Shown piece after piece: positions 33,052 through 42,012 of a DNA stretch of 64,000 nt. This DNA comes from Claveliimonas ammoniilytica (GTDB lineage Bacteria > Bacillota > Clostridia > Lachnospirales > Lachnospiraceae). The notes under the pieces are model-generated. The model searched no databases, was not told where the DNA came from, and was given only the letters and a program-made list of their open reading frames with translations. Where the stretch lies: NCBI RefSeq assembly GCF_025567415.1, contig NZ_JAOQJV010000001.1, forward strand, positions 1-64,000. The letters are read 5' to 3'. Made by a program: the position numbers and the translations under genes. How positions within the stretch are numbered: position 1 is the stretch's first letter; each line of letters begins with the position of its first letter.

Positions 33052-36011
33052 AGTCTATGATAGAGAACAAATTAATTGAACAGTTGGTTTATGGGGATTC
33101 TCAATGGACATATAGGAAAGATCTGAAGACGGAAGCCGATCTATGGGCGAATTTCAGATATATCCTTGAGCAGAATAACAAGGACAGGCTGAATGGAAAA
33201 GCATTGTCTGATTCTGAGTTTGAACAGGTGAAGAACCAACTGCAGTTTTCATCATTCTATAAGGCTGGCGAATGGTTAGTCGGTGAGAATGGAAAAGTGC
33301 AGGTTCATGTTCAAAGAGACACGGAGCGTCTGCATCTGCTGGTGATGAATCATGAGCATATTGCTGGTGGCAGCAGTGTATATGAAGTAATTAATCAGTA
33401 TAGTGCATTGAAAACGGATGATGAGAATGTTCCGACAAGAGACAGACGATTTGATGTGACTTTGATGATTAATGGACTTCCGCTGATTCATATAGAATTA
33501 AAAAATAAACAGCATTCATATATGGACGGATTCAGACAGATTAAGAAATATATAGGTGAGAGTAAATTTACAGGAATATTCTCGACGGTTCAGATGTTTG
33601 TTATTAGCAATGGCGTGAACACTAAATATTTTTCGGCAGCCAGTGATACGGAGCTGAATGAAAAGTTTGTCAGTGGATGGCTTGACAAAGAGAATAATCC
33701 GGTACCGGATTTGTTTGAGTTCACAAAATGTGTTCTGCGTATTCCAGAGGCTCATGAGATGATAGCGCGTTATACGGTGCTGGATGAAGATGCGAAAAGA
33801 TTGATTTTGCTCCGCCCATATCAGATACATGCGATTGAGGCTATCAGAGAGGCATCCAAGACAGGAAAATCCGGTTATGTATGGCATACTACTGGTTCTG
33901 GCAAGACGCTGACTTCATATAAAGCAACACGAAATCTTCTGATGGATATTCCATCTATTGATAAAACGATTTTTTTGATTGACCGAAAAGATCTGGATAC
34001 ACAGACTACAATGGCATTTCAGGCATATGCAAATAATGATCTGATCGATGTAGATGAAACAGATAATGTAAATGATTTGAAGAAAAAGCTGCAATCAGAA
34101 TCCAGACAAGTGATCGTTACTACAATTCAAAAATTACAACGTTTGATTACGAAACGCCTGGAAGAGGGAACTCCAGAGTACAATAAGATTAAAAATCTTA
34201 AAATAGCATTTGTAGTGGATGAATGTCATAGAGCAGTAACACCAGGTACGAAAAGAGAATTGGAACGTTTCTTTAGCAGATCTCTGTGGTATGGGTTCAC
34301 TGGAACACCAAGATTTGCGGAAAATCCATATCCACAGATGGGTGATCTTCCGCGTACGACGGAAGAATTGTATGGAGAACGTTTGCACAAATATACGATT
34401 CAAAATGCAATACATGATAATGCAGTGCTGGGATTTCAAGTGGAGCATAATGGACCTAAAAATATATCCGATGAAACAGACAGCAACAGTTATGATAACG
34501 AAACACATATGTTAAAAGTGCTGGATATTATTCTGAACAAATCTTATCACAAATTAGGTTTTCAAAATGGGAAAGGTCAGACTTATGAAGGTCTTCTTAC
34601 CACGAGCTCTATTCAACAGGCTCAGAAATATTATGAACTGCTCAGCAGGGTAAAGAATGGAGAAACGACACTTCAGATTGATGAAAAGATAAAGCAGGTT
34701 CTTCCAGATTTCCCTAAATTTGCGATTACATATTCTGTGTCTGAAAATGCAGATGGTTCACAGGTTAATCAGGAAAAAATGCAGCAATCTATTGCTGACT
34801 ATAACCAGATGTTTGGAACAAAATATGAGTTATCTCAGATTCAAGGATATAATGGCAATTTGAATAAACGTCTTGCGAGAAAAGATGCAAAATATAAGAG
34901 CAGAAATGAACAGCTGGATTTGGTAATTGTGGTAGACCGACTGCTCACAGGATTTGACGCTCCATGTATGTCTACAATTTTTATTGACAGACAACCAATG
35001 GGACCGCATGATCTGATACAGGCATTTTCAAGAACGAATCGGATTTTTGATAAGAATAAAGTGTATGGGCAGATTGTTACATTTCAGGCTCCGGTTCTTT
35101 TTAAAGAATGCGTTGATAATGCAGTGAAGCTGTATTCTGCCGGTGGAACCAAAGAGGCACTGGTGGCAGAGTGGGAAGAAGTTGAACCGGCATTTAGAAA
35201 AGCACTTTCTGCACTTCGGGTTTCGGCATCATCACCAGCTGATATTCCGAGTATGTCATTAAAAGAAAAAGAAGTTTTTGCTAAAATATTCCAGAATTTT
35301 GATAGATTATTTGCACAGCTAAAATCATTTACTAATTATAATGATGATATGCTGGATGAGTATGGGATTACAGAAGAGGAATATGTTGATTATGCTGGAC
35401 ATTATCAAAATGTGATGGAAGAGCTGAAAGCAAATCGACCGGGAGGTGGCGGAGAAGGTTCGGATATACCGGAAGCGGATCCAGATTATGAATTGATGGC
35501 TTACAGCAATACAAAAATTGATTATGAGTATATTATTAATCTGATTCAGAATATTGTGACACCAAGCAGTGATGCAGATAATGTGACACCAGAAGAACGA
35601 CAGAAAAAGATTGATGAAGTGAAGCAGTATGTTGAGGAACTTCGTAAAGAAAATCCGAAGATTGCAGAGATCATGTCTAATTTGATTTATGAAATCGAAC
35701 TGGATGAAGAGAAGTATAGAGGACAGTCAATCTTAAATATTGTTGAGAATATGAAAGAGGAGTGTATTGAAAAAGTTATTGCGGAGTTCTGCTTGGAATG
35801 GTATGCAGCAAAAGAAGATGTGATGTATGCAGCAATGCATTATCGAAATGGTGAAATTCCAAACGAAAGCGCTATTAAAGCGACTGTGGATTATACGAGT
35901 TATAAGAAAAATCAGGAAAATGCGGTACCTAAATTCAAATATTATGCGCGATTAATGTCAGAATTAAAAAAGACACTGGATGAAGAAATAAAACCGCTGG
36001 TTAATCATTAA
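33039..36011 (+). CDS. hsdR: Type I restriction-modification system, R subunit
   Basis: A 990-residue restriction subunit that translocates and cuts unmodified DNA. The N-terminal nuclease domain has RFDVTLMINGLPLIHIELKN, with the D...ExK arrangement. The helicase part carries Walker A TTGSGKT (about residue 285), DECHR (about 394) and the later motor motif around QAFSRTNRIF. The C-terminal 250 residues form the assembly region. AAAGGAG lies nine bases before the ATG. Transcription must pass the silent cassettes and the DUF3990 pair, or start from an internal promoter I could not identify. Confidence 0.94.
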   Translation: MPELESMIENKLIEQLVYGDSQWTYRKDLKTEADLWANFRYILEQNNKDRLNGKALSDSEFEQVKNQLQFSSFYKAGEWLVGENGKVQVHVQRDTERLHLLVMNHEHIAGGSSVYEVINQYSALKTDDENVPTRDRRFDVTLMINGLPLIHIELKNKQHSYMDGFRQIKKYIGESKFTGIFSTVQMFVISNGVNTKYFSAASDTELNEKFVSGWLDKENNPVPDLFEFTKCVLRIPEAHEMIARYTVLDEDAKRLILLRPYQIHAIEAIREASKTGKSGYVWHTTGSGKTLTSYKATRNLLMDIPSIDKTIFLIDRKDLDTQTTMAFQAYANNDLIDVDETDNVNDLKKKLQSESRQVIVTTIQKLQRLITKRLEEGTPEYNKIKNLKIAFVVDECHRAVTPGTKRELERFFSRSLWYGFTGTPRFAENPYPQMGDLPRTTEELYGERLHKYTIQNAIHDNAVLGFQVEHNGPKNISDETDSNSYDNETHMLKVLDIILNKSYHKLGFQNGKGQTYEGLLTTSSIQQAQKYYELLSRVKNGETTLQIDEKIKQVLPDFPKFAITYSVSENADGSQVNQEKMQQSIADYNQMFGTKYELSQIQGYNGNLNKRLARKDAKYKSRNEQLDLVIVVDRLLTGFDAPCMSTIFIDRQPMGPHDLIQAFSRTNRIFDKNKVYGQIVTFQAPVLFKECVDNAVKLYSAGGTKEALVAEWEEVEPAFRKALSALRVSASSPADIPSMSLKEKEVFAKIFQNFDRLFAQLKSFTNYNDDMLDEYGITEEEYVDYAGHYQNVMEELKANRPGGGGEGSDIPEADPDYELMAYSNTKIDYEYIINLIQNIVTPSSDADNVTPEERQKKIDEVKQYVEELRKENPKIAEIMSNLIYEIELDEEKYRGQSILNIVENMKEECIEKVIAEFCLEWYAAKEDVMYAAMHYRNGEIPNESAIKATVDYTSYKKNQENAVPKFKYYARLMSELKKTLDEEIKPLVNH

Positions 36012-36040
36012 TCGGTTGTGTATTGGGGGATTTTTAGTGC

Positions 36041-36065
36041 TTATATCAGCGTAGGTGATTTCTGA
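36041..36065 (+). repeat. Left inverted repeat of the recombinase gene
   Basis: TTATATCAGCGTAGGTGATT and TCTGA lie just before the recombinase start. The matching sequence in reverse orientation is at 37017-37043. It contains CAGCGTAGG (36047-36055), a variant of the hsdS cassette core, which makes it a candidate recombination site. Confidence 0.7.
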
Positions 36066-36078
36066 AATGGAGGTACTT

Positions 36079-37005
36079 ATGCTAAATGATATAAATCAAT
36101 CTTCGTTGTTTTGCGATTATTATAAACAATGGGTGGAAGTATACAAAAAGGGTGCAATACGAGATGCTACGATGTCGAAATATCTGATGACTCATAAATG
36201 GGTGGAAAGGCTTGCACCACAATTGCGGGTTTCGGAATTGACACGTACAGCATATCAACAGTTGTTGAATGATTATGCATCAGAACATGAAAGACAGACA
36301 ACATTGGATTTTCATCATCAGCTTAAAGGCGCGATTCTCGATGCGGTAGATGAAGGCTATATTGAAAGAGATCCTACGAGAAAAGCTATTATAAAAGGGA
36401 AGACACCGCGTGCAAAGAAAATTAAATATCTGAATCAGTTTGAACTTCATACATTGATTGCAGATCTTGACTTGGGAGAAGAGGCTAATTGGGACTGGTT
36501 CATCCTGCTTGTTGCCAAGACTGGAATGAGATTTTCGGAAGCATTAGCGATTACGCCTGCGGACTTTAATTTTGCAAGACAGACATTGTCTATCAGTAAG
36601 ACCTGGGATTATAAAGGAGATGGAGGATTTCTTCCGACAAAAAACAGTTCATCGGTCAGAAAAATACAAATTGACTGGCAGATAGTCGTTAAATTTGCTG
36701 AATTGATAAAAGGACTTCCGGAAAATGAGCCGATTTTTGTCAGTGGTTCAAAAATATATAATTCCACAGTGAATAGCGTTCTTACGAGGCATTGCAAGGC
36801 ATGCGGCATATCTGAAATTTCTATACATGGACTGCGTCATACGCACGCATCGCTGCTACTATTTGCGGGAGTATCTATTGCAAGTGTTGCACGCAGATTA
36901 GGACATGCCAGTATGACTACAACACAAAAGACATATCTGCATATTATACAAGAACTAGAAAATAAAGATGTGGATCTGGTAATGAGAACTTTGTCAGGAT
37001 TATAA
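36079..37005 (+). CDS. Tyrosine recombinase (phage integrase family)
   Basis: A 308-residue integrase with an N-terminal SAM-like DNA-binding domain (about 10-100) and a C-terminal catalytic domain. The active-site residues can be seen: Arg in TGMRFSEAL (about 150), His and Arg in IHGLRHTHASLLL (about 249-252), His in RRLGHASMTTTQ, and the nucleophile Tyr in TYLHII (about 285). The ATG at 36079 follows GGAGGT. Its place behind hsdR, and inverted repeats around it that share the core of the hsdS cassette edges, suggest it rearranges the specificity gene. A mobile-element integrase cannot be excluded. Confidence 0.88.
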   Translation: MLNDINQSSLFCDYYKQWVEVYKKGAIRDATMSKYLMTHKWVERLAPQLRVSELTRTAYQQLLNDYASEHERQTTLDFHHQLKGAILDAVDEGYIERDPTRKAIIKGKTPRAKKIKYLNQFELHTLIADLDLGEEANWDWFILLVAKTGMRFSEALAITPADFNFARQTLSISKTWDYKGDGGFLPTKNSSSVRKIQIDWQIVVKFAELIKGLPENEPIFVSGSKIYNSTVNSVLTRHCKACGISEISIHGLRHTHASLLLFAGVSIASVARRLGHASMTTTQKTYLHIIQELENKDVDLVMRTLSGL

Positions 37006-37016
37006 AAATATTTTTA

Positions 37017-37043
37017 TCAGAGATGCTTACGCTGATGTTATAA
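37017..37043 (-). repeat. Right inverted repeat of the recombinase gene
   Basis: On the minus strand this reads TTATAACATCAGCGTAAGCA followed by TCTCTGA, aligning with the left copy at 36041-36065 with small gaps. It contains the exact core CAGCGTAAG (complement of 37026-37034). It is the only copy of the core in inverted orientation. Confidence 0.7.
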
Positions 37044-37089
37044 CAGTAAAAAAAGACGATATCATTGTAAAATGAAATATGAGGTGTTC

Positions 37090-37185
37090 ATGAGAGTGAC
37101 TGATGATGGAAGATATATCCATGGCATTGTCTACACGAGAGATGAGTTGGAAATAAAAATATCAGTGTTTGTAGATCGAAAATAA
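37090..37185 (+). CDS. Very short open frame, unknown
   Basis: GAGG at 37081 and an ATG at 37090 introduce a 31-codon frame, starting MRVTDDGRYIHGIVYTRDEL and ending in VFVDRK. It is not recognised. It could be the remnant of a longer gene cut at the recombination site. There is no other content in 37044-37190. Confidence 0.3.
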   Translation: MRVTDDGRYIHGIVYTRDELEIKISVFVDRK

Positions 37186-37190
37186 AAGTA

Positions 37191-37230
37191 AAGGACAGAG
37201 CTCTGAAAATCTCTCTCAGGTTCTGTCCTT
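37191..37230. terminator. Bidirectional terminator at the island's right edge
   Basis: AAGGACAGA (37191-37199) pairs with TCTGTCCTT (37222-37230). On the minus strand the stem is followed by TACTTTTATTTT, so it mainly serves the S1-domain gene. It also isolates that gene from the island. Confidence 0.65.
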
Positions 37231-37274
37231 AATCATTAATGACATGTTTTATATGCACAAAAATTGAAACAGTC

Positions 37275-37964
37275 TTACAGCTTGATATTCTTGAACAGTG
37301 ATCCAAGGCTTGTTCCAATCTCTTCTGCTTTCGGGATCTCTACCTTTTCTACAATCTCTTCTTCCTCCGGTTTTTCTTCCAGTGCTTTCATGCTGAGACT
37401 GATCTTGCCATCTTTGACGCCGATGACTTTAACCTGAACCTCGTCACCTTTCTTCAGCACGTCGCCGACAGATTTGACGCGTTTGCTGCTGATCTGGGAG
37501 ATGTGTACCAGACCGGACAGACCATTTTCCAGACGGATGAATGCACCGTAGTTCTGAATGCTTTCTACGACACCTGACAAAACGCTTCCTGCCTGAATAG
37601 CAGCAATCTGCGCTTCACGCTCTTTCTGTTCTTCTTCCTTCAGAATCTCGCGGGCTGAGAGTACCAGACGGTTCTCTGCTTCATTTACGTCAATAACGAT
37701 GACATCTAATTCTTTCAGAAGATAATCTTCCAGATTCTCAATGTAAGAGAGGGACATTCTGGAAGCAGGGATGAATCCGCGCAGCCCTTCGACCATGGCA
37801 ATTGCACCGCCATTTACAATACCTTCGATCTTAATATGAAGGCGGGTCTTGTTGTCCATATAACCTTTGACTACGTTCCATGGATTGGCATCGTCAAAGT
37901 GTGCTTCATAGTCAGCCATACTTTCGGCCTGTGTTGCTTCGTTCTGCATAATTTCTTCGCTCAT
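37275..37964 (-). CDS. S1 RNA-binding domain protein (ribosomal S1-like)
   Basis: A 229-residue protein with two S1 domains, against four to six in true ribosomal protein S1. The first is near GGAIAMVEGLRGFIPASRMS and ends VIDVNEAENRLVLSAREI. The second is AGSVLSGVVESIQNYGAFIR to VKVIGVKDGKISLSMKAL. An acidic tail follows. It probably binds RNA during translation or its control. I chose the ATG at 37964 because GGAAAGGA lies nine bases before it; an in-frame GTG at 37985 is less likely. It stands alone and opposite to its neighbours. Confidence 0.87.
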   Translation of the reverse strand: MSEEIMQNEATQAESMADYEAHFDDANPWNVVKGYMDNKTRLHIKIEGIVNGGAIAMVEGLRGFIPASRMSLSYIENLEDYLLKELDVIVIDVNEAENRLVLSAREILKEEEQKEREAQIAAIQAGSVLSGVVESIQNYGAFIRLENGLSGLVHISQISSKRVKSVGDVLKKGDEVQVKVIGVKDGKISLSMKALEEKPEEEEIVEKVEIPKAEEIGTSLGSLFKNIKL

Positions 37965-38140
37965 AATGTTCTGTCCTTTCCTCACTGCGTAGCAGCTTTC
38001 TCAATCAATTAGTAATATTATATCATAGAGATAACTACAGTTCAAAAGAAAATACGAAGATATGTGAAAATGCGGTTGACGAAAGCTAAAAAAAATGGCA
38101 ATCTAGATAATAGAGGAATATATTCCAGGGAGATGTATGT

Positions 38141-39790
38141 ATGAATAACAAAACAAAACAAACATATGTAATTGGACATAAGAATCCGGACACAGATTCT
38201 ATATGTTCAGCAATTGCTTATGCACATCTGAAGAAAGAGATTACCGGAGAGAGGTATTCTGCCAGAAGAGCAGGACAGATTAATGAGGAGACACAGTATG
38301 TACTGAAGCGTTTTCAGATGCGGGCACCTAAGCTTTTACCAGACGTTAAGCTACAGTTGCAGGATGCAGAGATCAATAAGATTGAGGGTTGTGGACCGAA
38401 TGTATCAATTAAGCGTGCATGGGAACTGCTGAAGAAGCAGAAGATGAAGACACTGCCGATTTTAGAGAACGATGAGCTGCTTGGTATTATCACAGCAGGA
38501 GATATCGCAAGCTCTTATATGGATATTTATGATAATACGATCCTGGCAGGGGCTAAGACACAGTATAGTAATATCATTGACACCTTGGACGGAACACTGA
38601 TCACGGGAGATCCGGAAAAGTATTTTACAAAAGGTAAGGTATCCATCGGAGCTTCCAGTCCGGATCTGATGACAGAATTTATCGCACCGGACGATTTGGT
38701 AATCTTGGGGAACCGTTACGAATCACATTCCTGTGCGATTGATATTAATGTCAATTGTATCATCGTGTGCCAGAATGCAGTGGTATCAGAGGTATTGGTA
38801 CGGAGAGCAGAGTCACAGGGAATTGTGATCATCCAGACACCGTATGACACATTCAATGTAGCGAGATTGATCAATCAGAGTATTCCGGTGAAGCATTTTA
38901 TGACACCGAAGGATCAACTGTGTAAGTTCTACATAGATGATTATATTGATGATATTCGTGAAGTAATCACGAAGCGTACATTCCGAGAGTTCCCAATTCT
39001 GAATAAGCAGGGCAAGCTGCAAGGATTCGTATCCAGACGTCGTGTCATGAATGTAAGTAAGAAGCAGGTGATCCTCGTAGATCATAATGAGAGATCGCAG
39101 GCAGTAGATGGACTGGAAGAAGCAGAGATTATGGAGATCATCGATCACCACAGATTGGGGAATATTGAGACTGCAGGTCCAGTATATTTCCGGAATCAGC
39201 CAGTAGGATGCACGGCTACGATTGTTTATCAGATGTATCAGGAGCATGGAGTAGAGATTACACCACAGTATGCAGGTATTCTGTGTTCGGCGATTATTTC
39301 TGATACATTGATGTTCCGTTCTCCGACTTGTACAGCAATCGATATCTCTACCGCAGAGCATCTGGCTCAGATCGCAGATGTTAATATGGAAGAACTGTCG
39401 GCAGCGATGTTTAAGGCAGGAAGCAATCTGGAAGGAAAGACTCCGAAAGAACTCTTCTACAGAGATTTCAAACAGTTCCGTGTAGGAGATATGCAGTTTG
39501 GCGTTGGTCAGATTAATTCTATGGATGCAGAAGAGATTAAGAAGATGAAGGAGATGCTGAAGGATTATCTGCAGAAAGCATTGAGAGACAATCGTGTAGA
39601 TATGATATTCTTTATGCTGACTAATATTATGACAGAATCTTCTGAGATTCTGTGCTGTGGACAGAATGCAAAGCAGATAGTGATCGAAGCTTTTGACCTT
39701 CCGGAGGATTCAGAAGAGATCATACTTAAGAAAGTGGTGTCCAGAAAGAAGCAGGTCGTACCGCTTTTGATGTCTACATTGCAGCATTAA
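38141..39790 (+). CDS. Mn-dependent inorganic pyrophosphatase with CBS/DRTGG insert
   Basis: A 549-residue DHH-family pyrophosphatase. The N-terminal metal motif is YVIGHKNPDTDSICSAIAYA, followed by an insert of about 250 residues with two CBS domains (MKTLPILENDELLGIITAGD, and a second at FREFPILNKQGKLQGFVSRR) around a DRTGG region. The DHH motifs VDHNERSQAVDG and IDHHRLGNIETAGP and the DHHA2 end complete the enzyme. It hydrolyses pyrophosphate, and CBS domains in this group sense adenine nucleotides. The frame starts at 38141, behind GGGAGATGT. A TTGACG upstream at 38076 has no well-spaced partner. Confidence 0.92.
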   Translation: MNNKTKQTYVIGHKNPDTDSICSAIAYAHLKKEITGERYSARRAGQINEETQYVLKRFQMRAPKLLPDVKLQLQDAEINKIEGCGPNVSIKRAWELLKKQKMKTLPILENDELLGIITAGDIASSYMDIYDNTILAGAKTQYSNIIDTLDGTLITGDPEKYFTKGKVSIGASSPDLMTEFIAPDDLVILGNRYESHSCAIDINVNCIIVCQNAVVSEVLVRRAESQGIVIIQTPYDTFNVARLINQSIPVKHFMTPKDQLCKFYIDDYIDDIREVITKRTFREFPILNKQGKLQGFVSRRRVMNVSKKQVILVDHNERSQAVDGLEEAEIMEIIDHHRLGNIETAGPVYFRNQPVGCTATIVYQMYQEHGVEITPQYAGILCSAIISDTLMFRSPTCTAIDISTAEHLAQIADVNMEELSAAMFKAGSNLEGKTPKELFYRDFKQFRVGDMQFGVGQINSMDAEEIKKMKEMLKDYLQKALRDNRVDMIFFMLTNIMTESSEILCCGQNAKQIVIEAFDLPEDSEEIILKKVVSRKKQVVPLLMSTLQH

Positions 39791-39810
39791 GACAACATTG
39801 GGAGAGCAGG

Positions 39811-40410
39811 ATGACGAAAGAAACATGGAAAGCAGGTAACATGATTTACCCTTTGCCGGCCGTTATGGTTAGTGCGGCAGACAAAGAAGGCAATCAGAAT
39901 ATTATTACGATAGCATGGACCGGAACTGTGTGCACGAATCCGGCGATGTTATATATTTCCGTCAGACCGGAACGATACACCTATCATATGATCAAAGAGA
40001 CGGGTGAATTTGTGGTGAACCTTACGACGAAGGATCTGGTCTATGCGACAGACTGGTGCGGCGTGAAGTCCGGCAGGGATGTAGATAAGTGGAAAGAGAT
40101 GAAACTGACACCGGAGAAAGCAGAGAAGCTTGCATATGCACCGATGATTAAGGAGAGTCCGGTGAATATCGAGTGTAAGGTGACAGAGATCAAAGAACTT
40201 GGAAGTCATCATATGTTTCTGGCGGAAGTGCAGGCAGTGCATGTGGATCAGGCATATATGACAGAGACTGGCAAGTTTGAACTGAATAAGACAGGACTGG
40301 TTGCATATTCTCATGGTACTTATCTGGAGACCGGGAAACCAATCGGCACATTTGGTTACAGCGTGCATAAAAATAAAAAGAATACTAAGAATAAAAAGAA
40401 GAAAAAATAA
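39811..40410 (+). CDS. Flavin reductase family protein
   Basis: A 199-residue FMN-binding split-barrel protein. Supporting pieces are YPLPAVMVSAADKEGNQNII, the AWTGTVCTNPAMLYISVRP segment and TYHMIKETGEFVVNL, all characteristic of the flavin reductase-like domain. The tail is almost pure lysine (KNKKNTKNKKKKK), which may bind nucleic acid or simply be a disordered end. Its substrate is unknown. It follows the pyrophosphatase by 20 bp and is closed by a strong terminator. Confidence 0.85.
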   Translation: MTKETWKAGNMIYPLPAVMVSAADKEGNQNIITIAWTGTVCTNPAMLYISVRPERYTYHMIKETGEFVVNLTTKDLVYATDWCGVKSGRDVDKWKEMKLTPEKAEKLAYAPMIKESPVNIECKVTEIKELGSHHMFLAEVQAVHVDQAYMTETGKFELNKTGLVAYSHGTYLETGKPIGTFGYSVHKNKKNTKNKKKKK

Positions 40411-40412
40411 TA

Positions 40413-40456
40413 AAAGACGTTTGCGTGACTATCGTTCATGCAAACGTCTTTTTATC
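40413..40456. terminator. Bidirectional terminator between flavin reductase and MATE
   Basis: AAAAGACGTTTGCGTGA (40415-40431) pairs with TCATGCAAACGTCTTTT (40437-40453), followed by TATC. The A-rich left side gives a T-tract on the minus strand. It serves both convergent genes. Confidence 0.85.
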
Positions 40457-40464
40457 TTGTATTA

Positions 40465-41832
40465 TCAGTTCTCTAAAGGCTTTACTTTTATTCGGTAGAT
40501 TCGCTTTAACAGCAGTGCAGACAGGATTACGGAAACGATCTCTGCAATCGGGATAGCCCACCATACCATATGTAATCCGAACAGCTTGGCAAAGATAAAT
40601 GCGACCGGAAGGATGACGAATAACTGTCTGGCAGCAGATACGAGCAAGCTGTAGACGCCATTTCCCAGTGCCTGGAATACAGATCCGGCTACAATACAGA
40701 ATCCAGCGAAGAGGAAACTGAGCGAAATAATCCGCAGTGCCGGTTCTCCGATGGACAGCATATGTTCGGAAGCATTGAACAGCGCTTTCATCAGGAAGCC
40801 TGGAATGGTCTGGAAGATGATCAGACCGATTATCATGATCCCAATCGCGATCAGGATACTCATGCGGATTGTGTCGGTAATACGTTTTTTATGTCCGGCA
40901 CCGTAATTGTATGCGATGATCGGGATCATTCCATTGTTCATACCGAATACCGGCATGAAGATAAAGCTCTGCAGTTTGAAATATACACCATATACGGTTG
41001 CGGCAGTAGAAGAGAACATCAGCAGGATCTTATTCATACCAAATGTGGTGATAGATCCGATCGACTGCATGATGATTGATGGTACGCCGACGCGGTAAAT
41101 GGCTGATATGGTCTGCTTACAAGGACGGAAGCTTCTCATGTTAATGCTGATTTCACGGTTCTTCTTTATATTGAAGTAGAAAGAGAGAAGAACAGCGATG
41201 ACCTGACCGATTACAGTGGCAATTGCAGCTCCGGCAACTTCCAGTCTGGGCAGACCGAACAGTCCGAAGATCAGAATTGGATCCAGAATAATATTAATGA
41301 TCGCGCCGAGTCCCTGAGTGATCATGTTGTAAATGGTCTTGCCTGTGGACTGCAGCAGTCTCTCAAATGTAATCTGCATGAAGATACCGACAGACATGAC
41401 GCAGATGATTGTCATGTACTGTGTACCGTATTTGACGATCAGCGGGTCACTGGTCTGCGCTGAGAAGAATGCATGCGAACAGGTAATGCCGATCACAGCG
41501 AATACGATACAGCTTATGATGCCGAGAAAGATACCGTTGCGGGCAGCGCGGTTGGCGCCCTTGAAATTCTTCTCGCCTAAGTTCCTTGACAGCAATGCAT
41601 TGATACCGACTCCGGTTCCGGATGCCACTGAGATCATCAAGGTCTGGATTGGAAATGCCAGTGATACAGCTGTAAGAGCTTCTTCACATAGCTTGGCAAC
41701 GAACATGCTGTCTACAATGTTATACAGAGCCTGCACGAGCATGGAGATCATCATCGGCAGGGACATAGAAATAAGTAGTTTGGGAATAGGCATGATGCCC
41801 ATTTTGTTTTCTGTTTGTACTGTTTGACTCAC
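40465..41832 (-). CDS. MATE family efflux transporter
   Basis: A 455-residue membrane protein with the twelve-helix MATE pattern: PIPKLLISMSLPMMISMLVQ, then YNIVDSMFVAKL, then LGAIINIILDPILIFGLFG. It exports unidentified compounds in exchange for cations. I prefer the GTG at 41832, since AAAGGAAGAG lies seven bases upstream on the minus strand. The frame stays open to 41973, but those 47 residues do not resemble MATE proteins. It is distantly related to the MATE protein at 5758-7143 and is not a duplicate. Confidence 0.87.
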   Translation of the reverse strand: MSQTVQTENKMGIMPIPKLLISMSLPMMISMLVQALYNIVDSMFVAKLCEEALTAVSLAFPIQTLMISVASGTGVGINALLSRNLGEKNFKGANRAARNGIFLGIISCIVFAVIGITCSHAFFSAQTSDPLIVKYGTQYMTIICVMSVGIFMQITFERLLQSTGKTIYNMITQGLGAIINIILDPILIFGLFGLPRLEVAGAAIATVIGQVIAVLLSFYFNIKKNREISINMRSFRPCKQTISAIYRVGVPSIIMQSIGSITTFGMNKILLMFSSTAATVYGVYFKLQSFIFMPVFGMNNGMIPIIAYNYGAGHKKRITDTIRMSILIAIGIMIIGLIIFQTIPGFLMKALFNASEHMLSIGEPALRIISLSFLFAGFCIVAGSVFQALGNGVYSLLVSAARQLFVILPVAFIFAKLFGLHMVWWAIPIAEIVSVILSALLLKRIYRIKVKPLEN

Positions 41833-42012
41833 GAGTACTCTTCCTTTCTTAACTATAAAAATATGTGAATATTTTACCGGGGTTATCCGGTCTGTAACAA
41901 AGCATACAGCGGCAATTATAACATTTTCATATATATAATGCAATGTGCAACATACCCTATTTAGCATTTTCATATGATAAATAAGGAAAATGTGTGAGGT
42001 ATGGAATGGATT

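Noticed and set aside
38076..38110. Promoter before the pyrophosphatase gene
   Set aside because: TTGACG at 38076 is present, but the nearest -10-like sequence (TAGATAAT) is about 22 bases away, too far for a standard promoter.
41833..41973. 47-residue N-terminal extension of the second MATE protein
   Set aside because: It does not resemble MATE proteins and lies upstream of a good ribosome site; the GTG at 41832 gives the family length.
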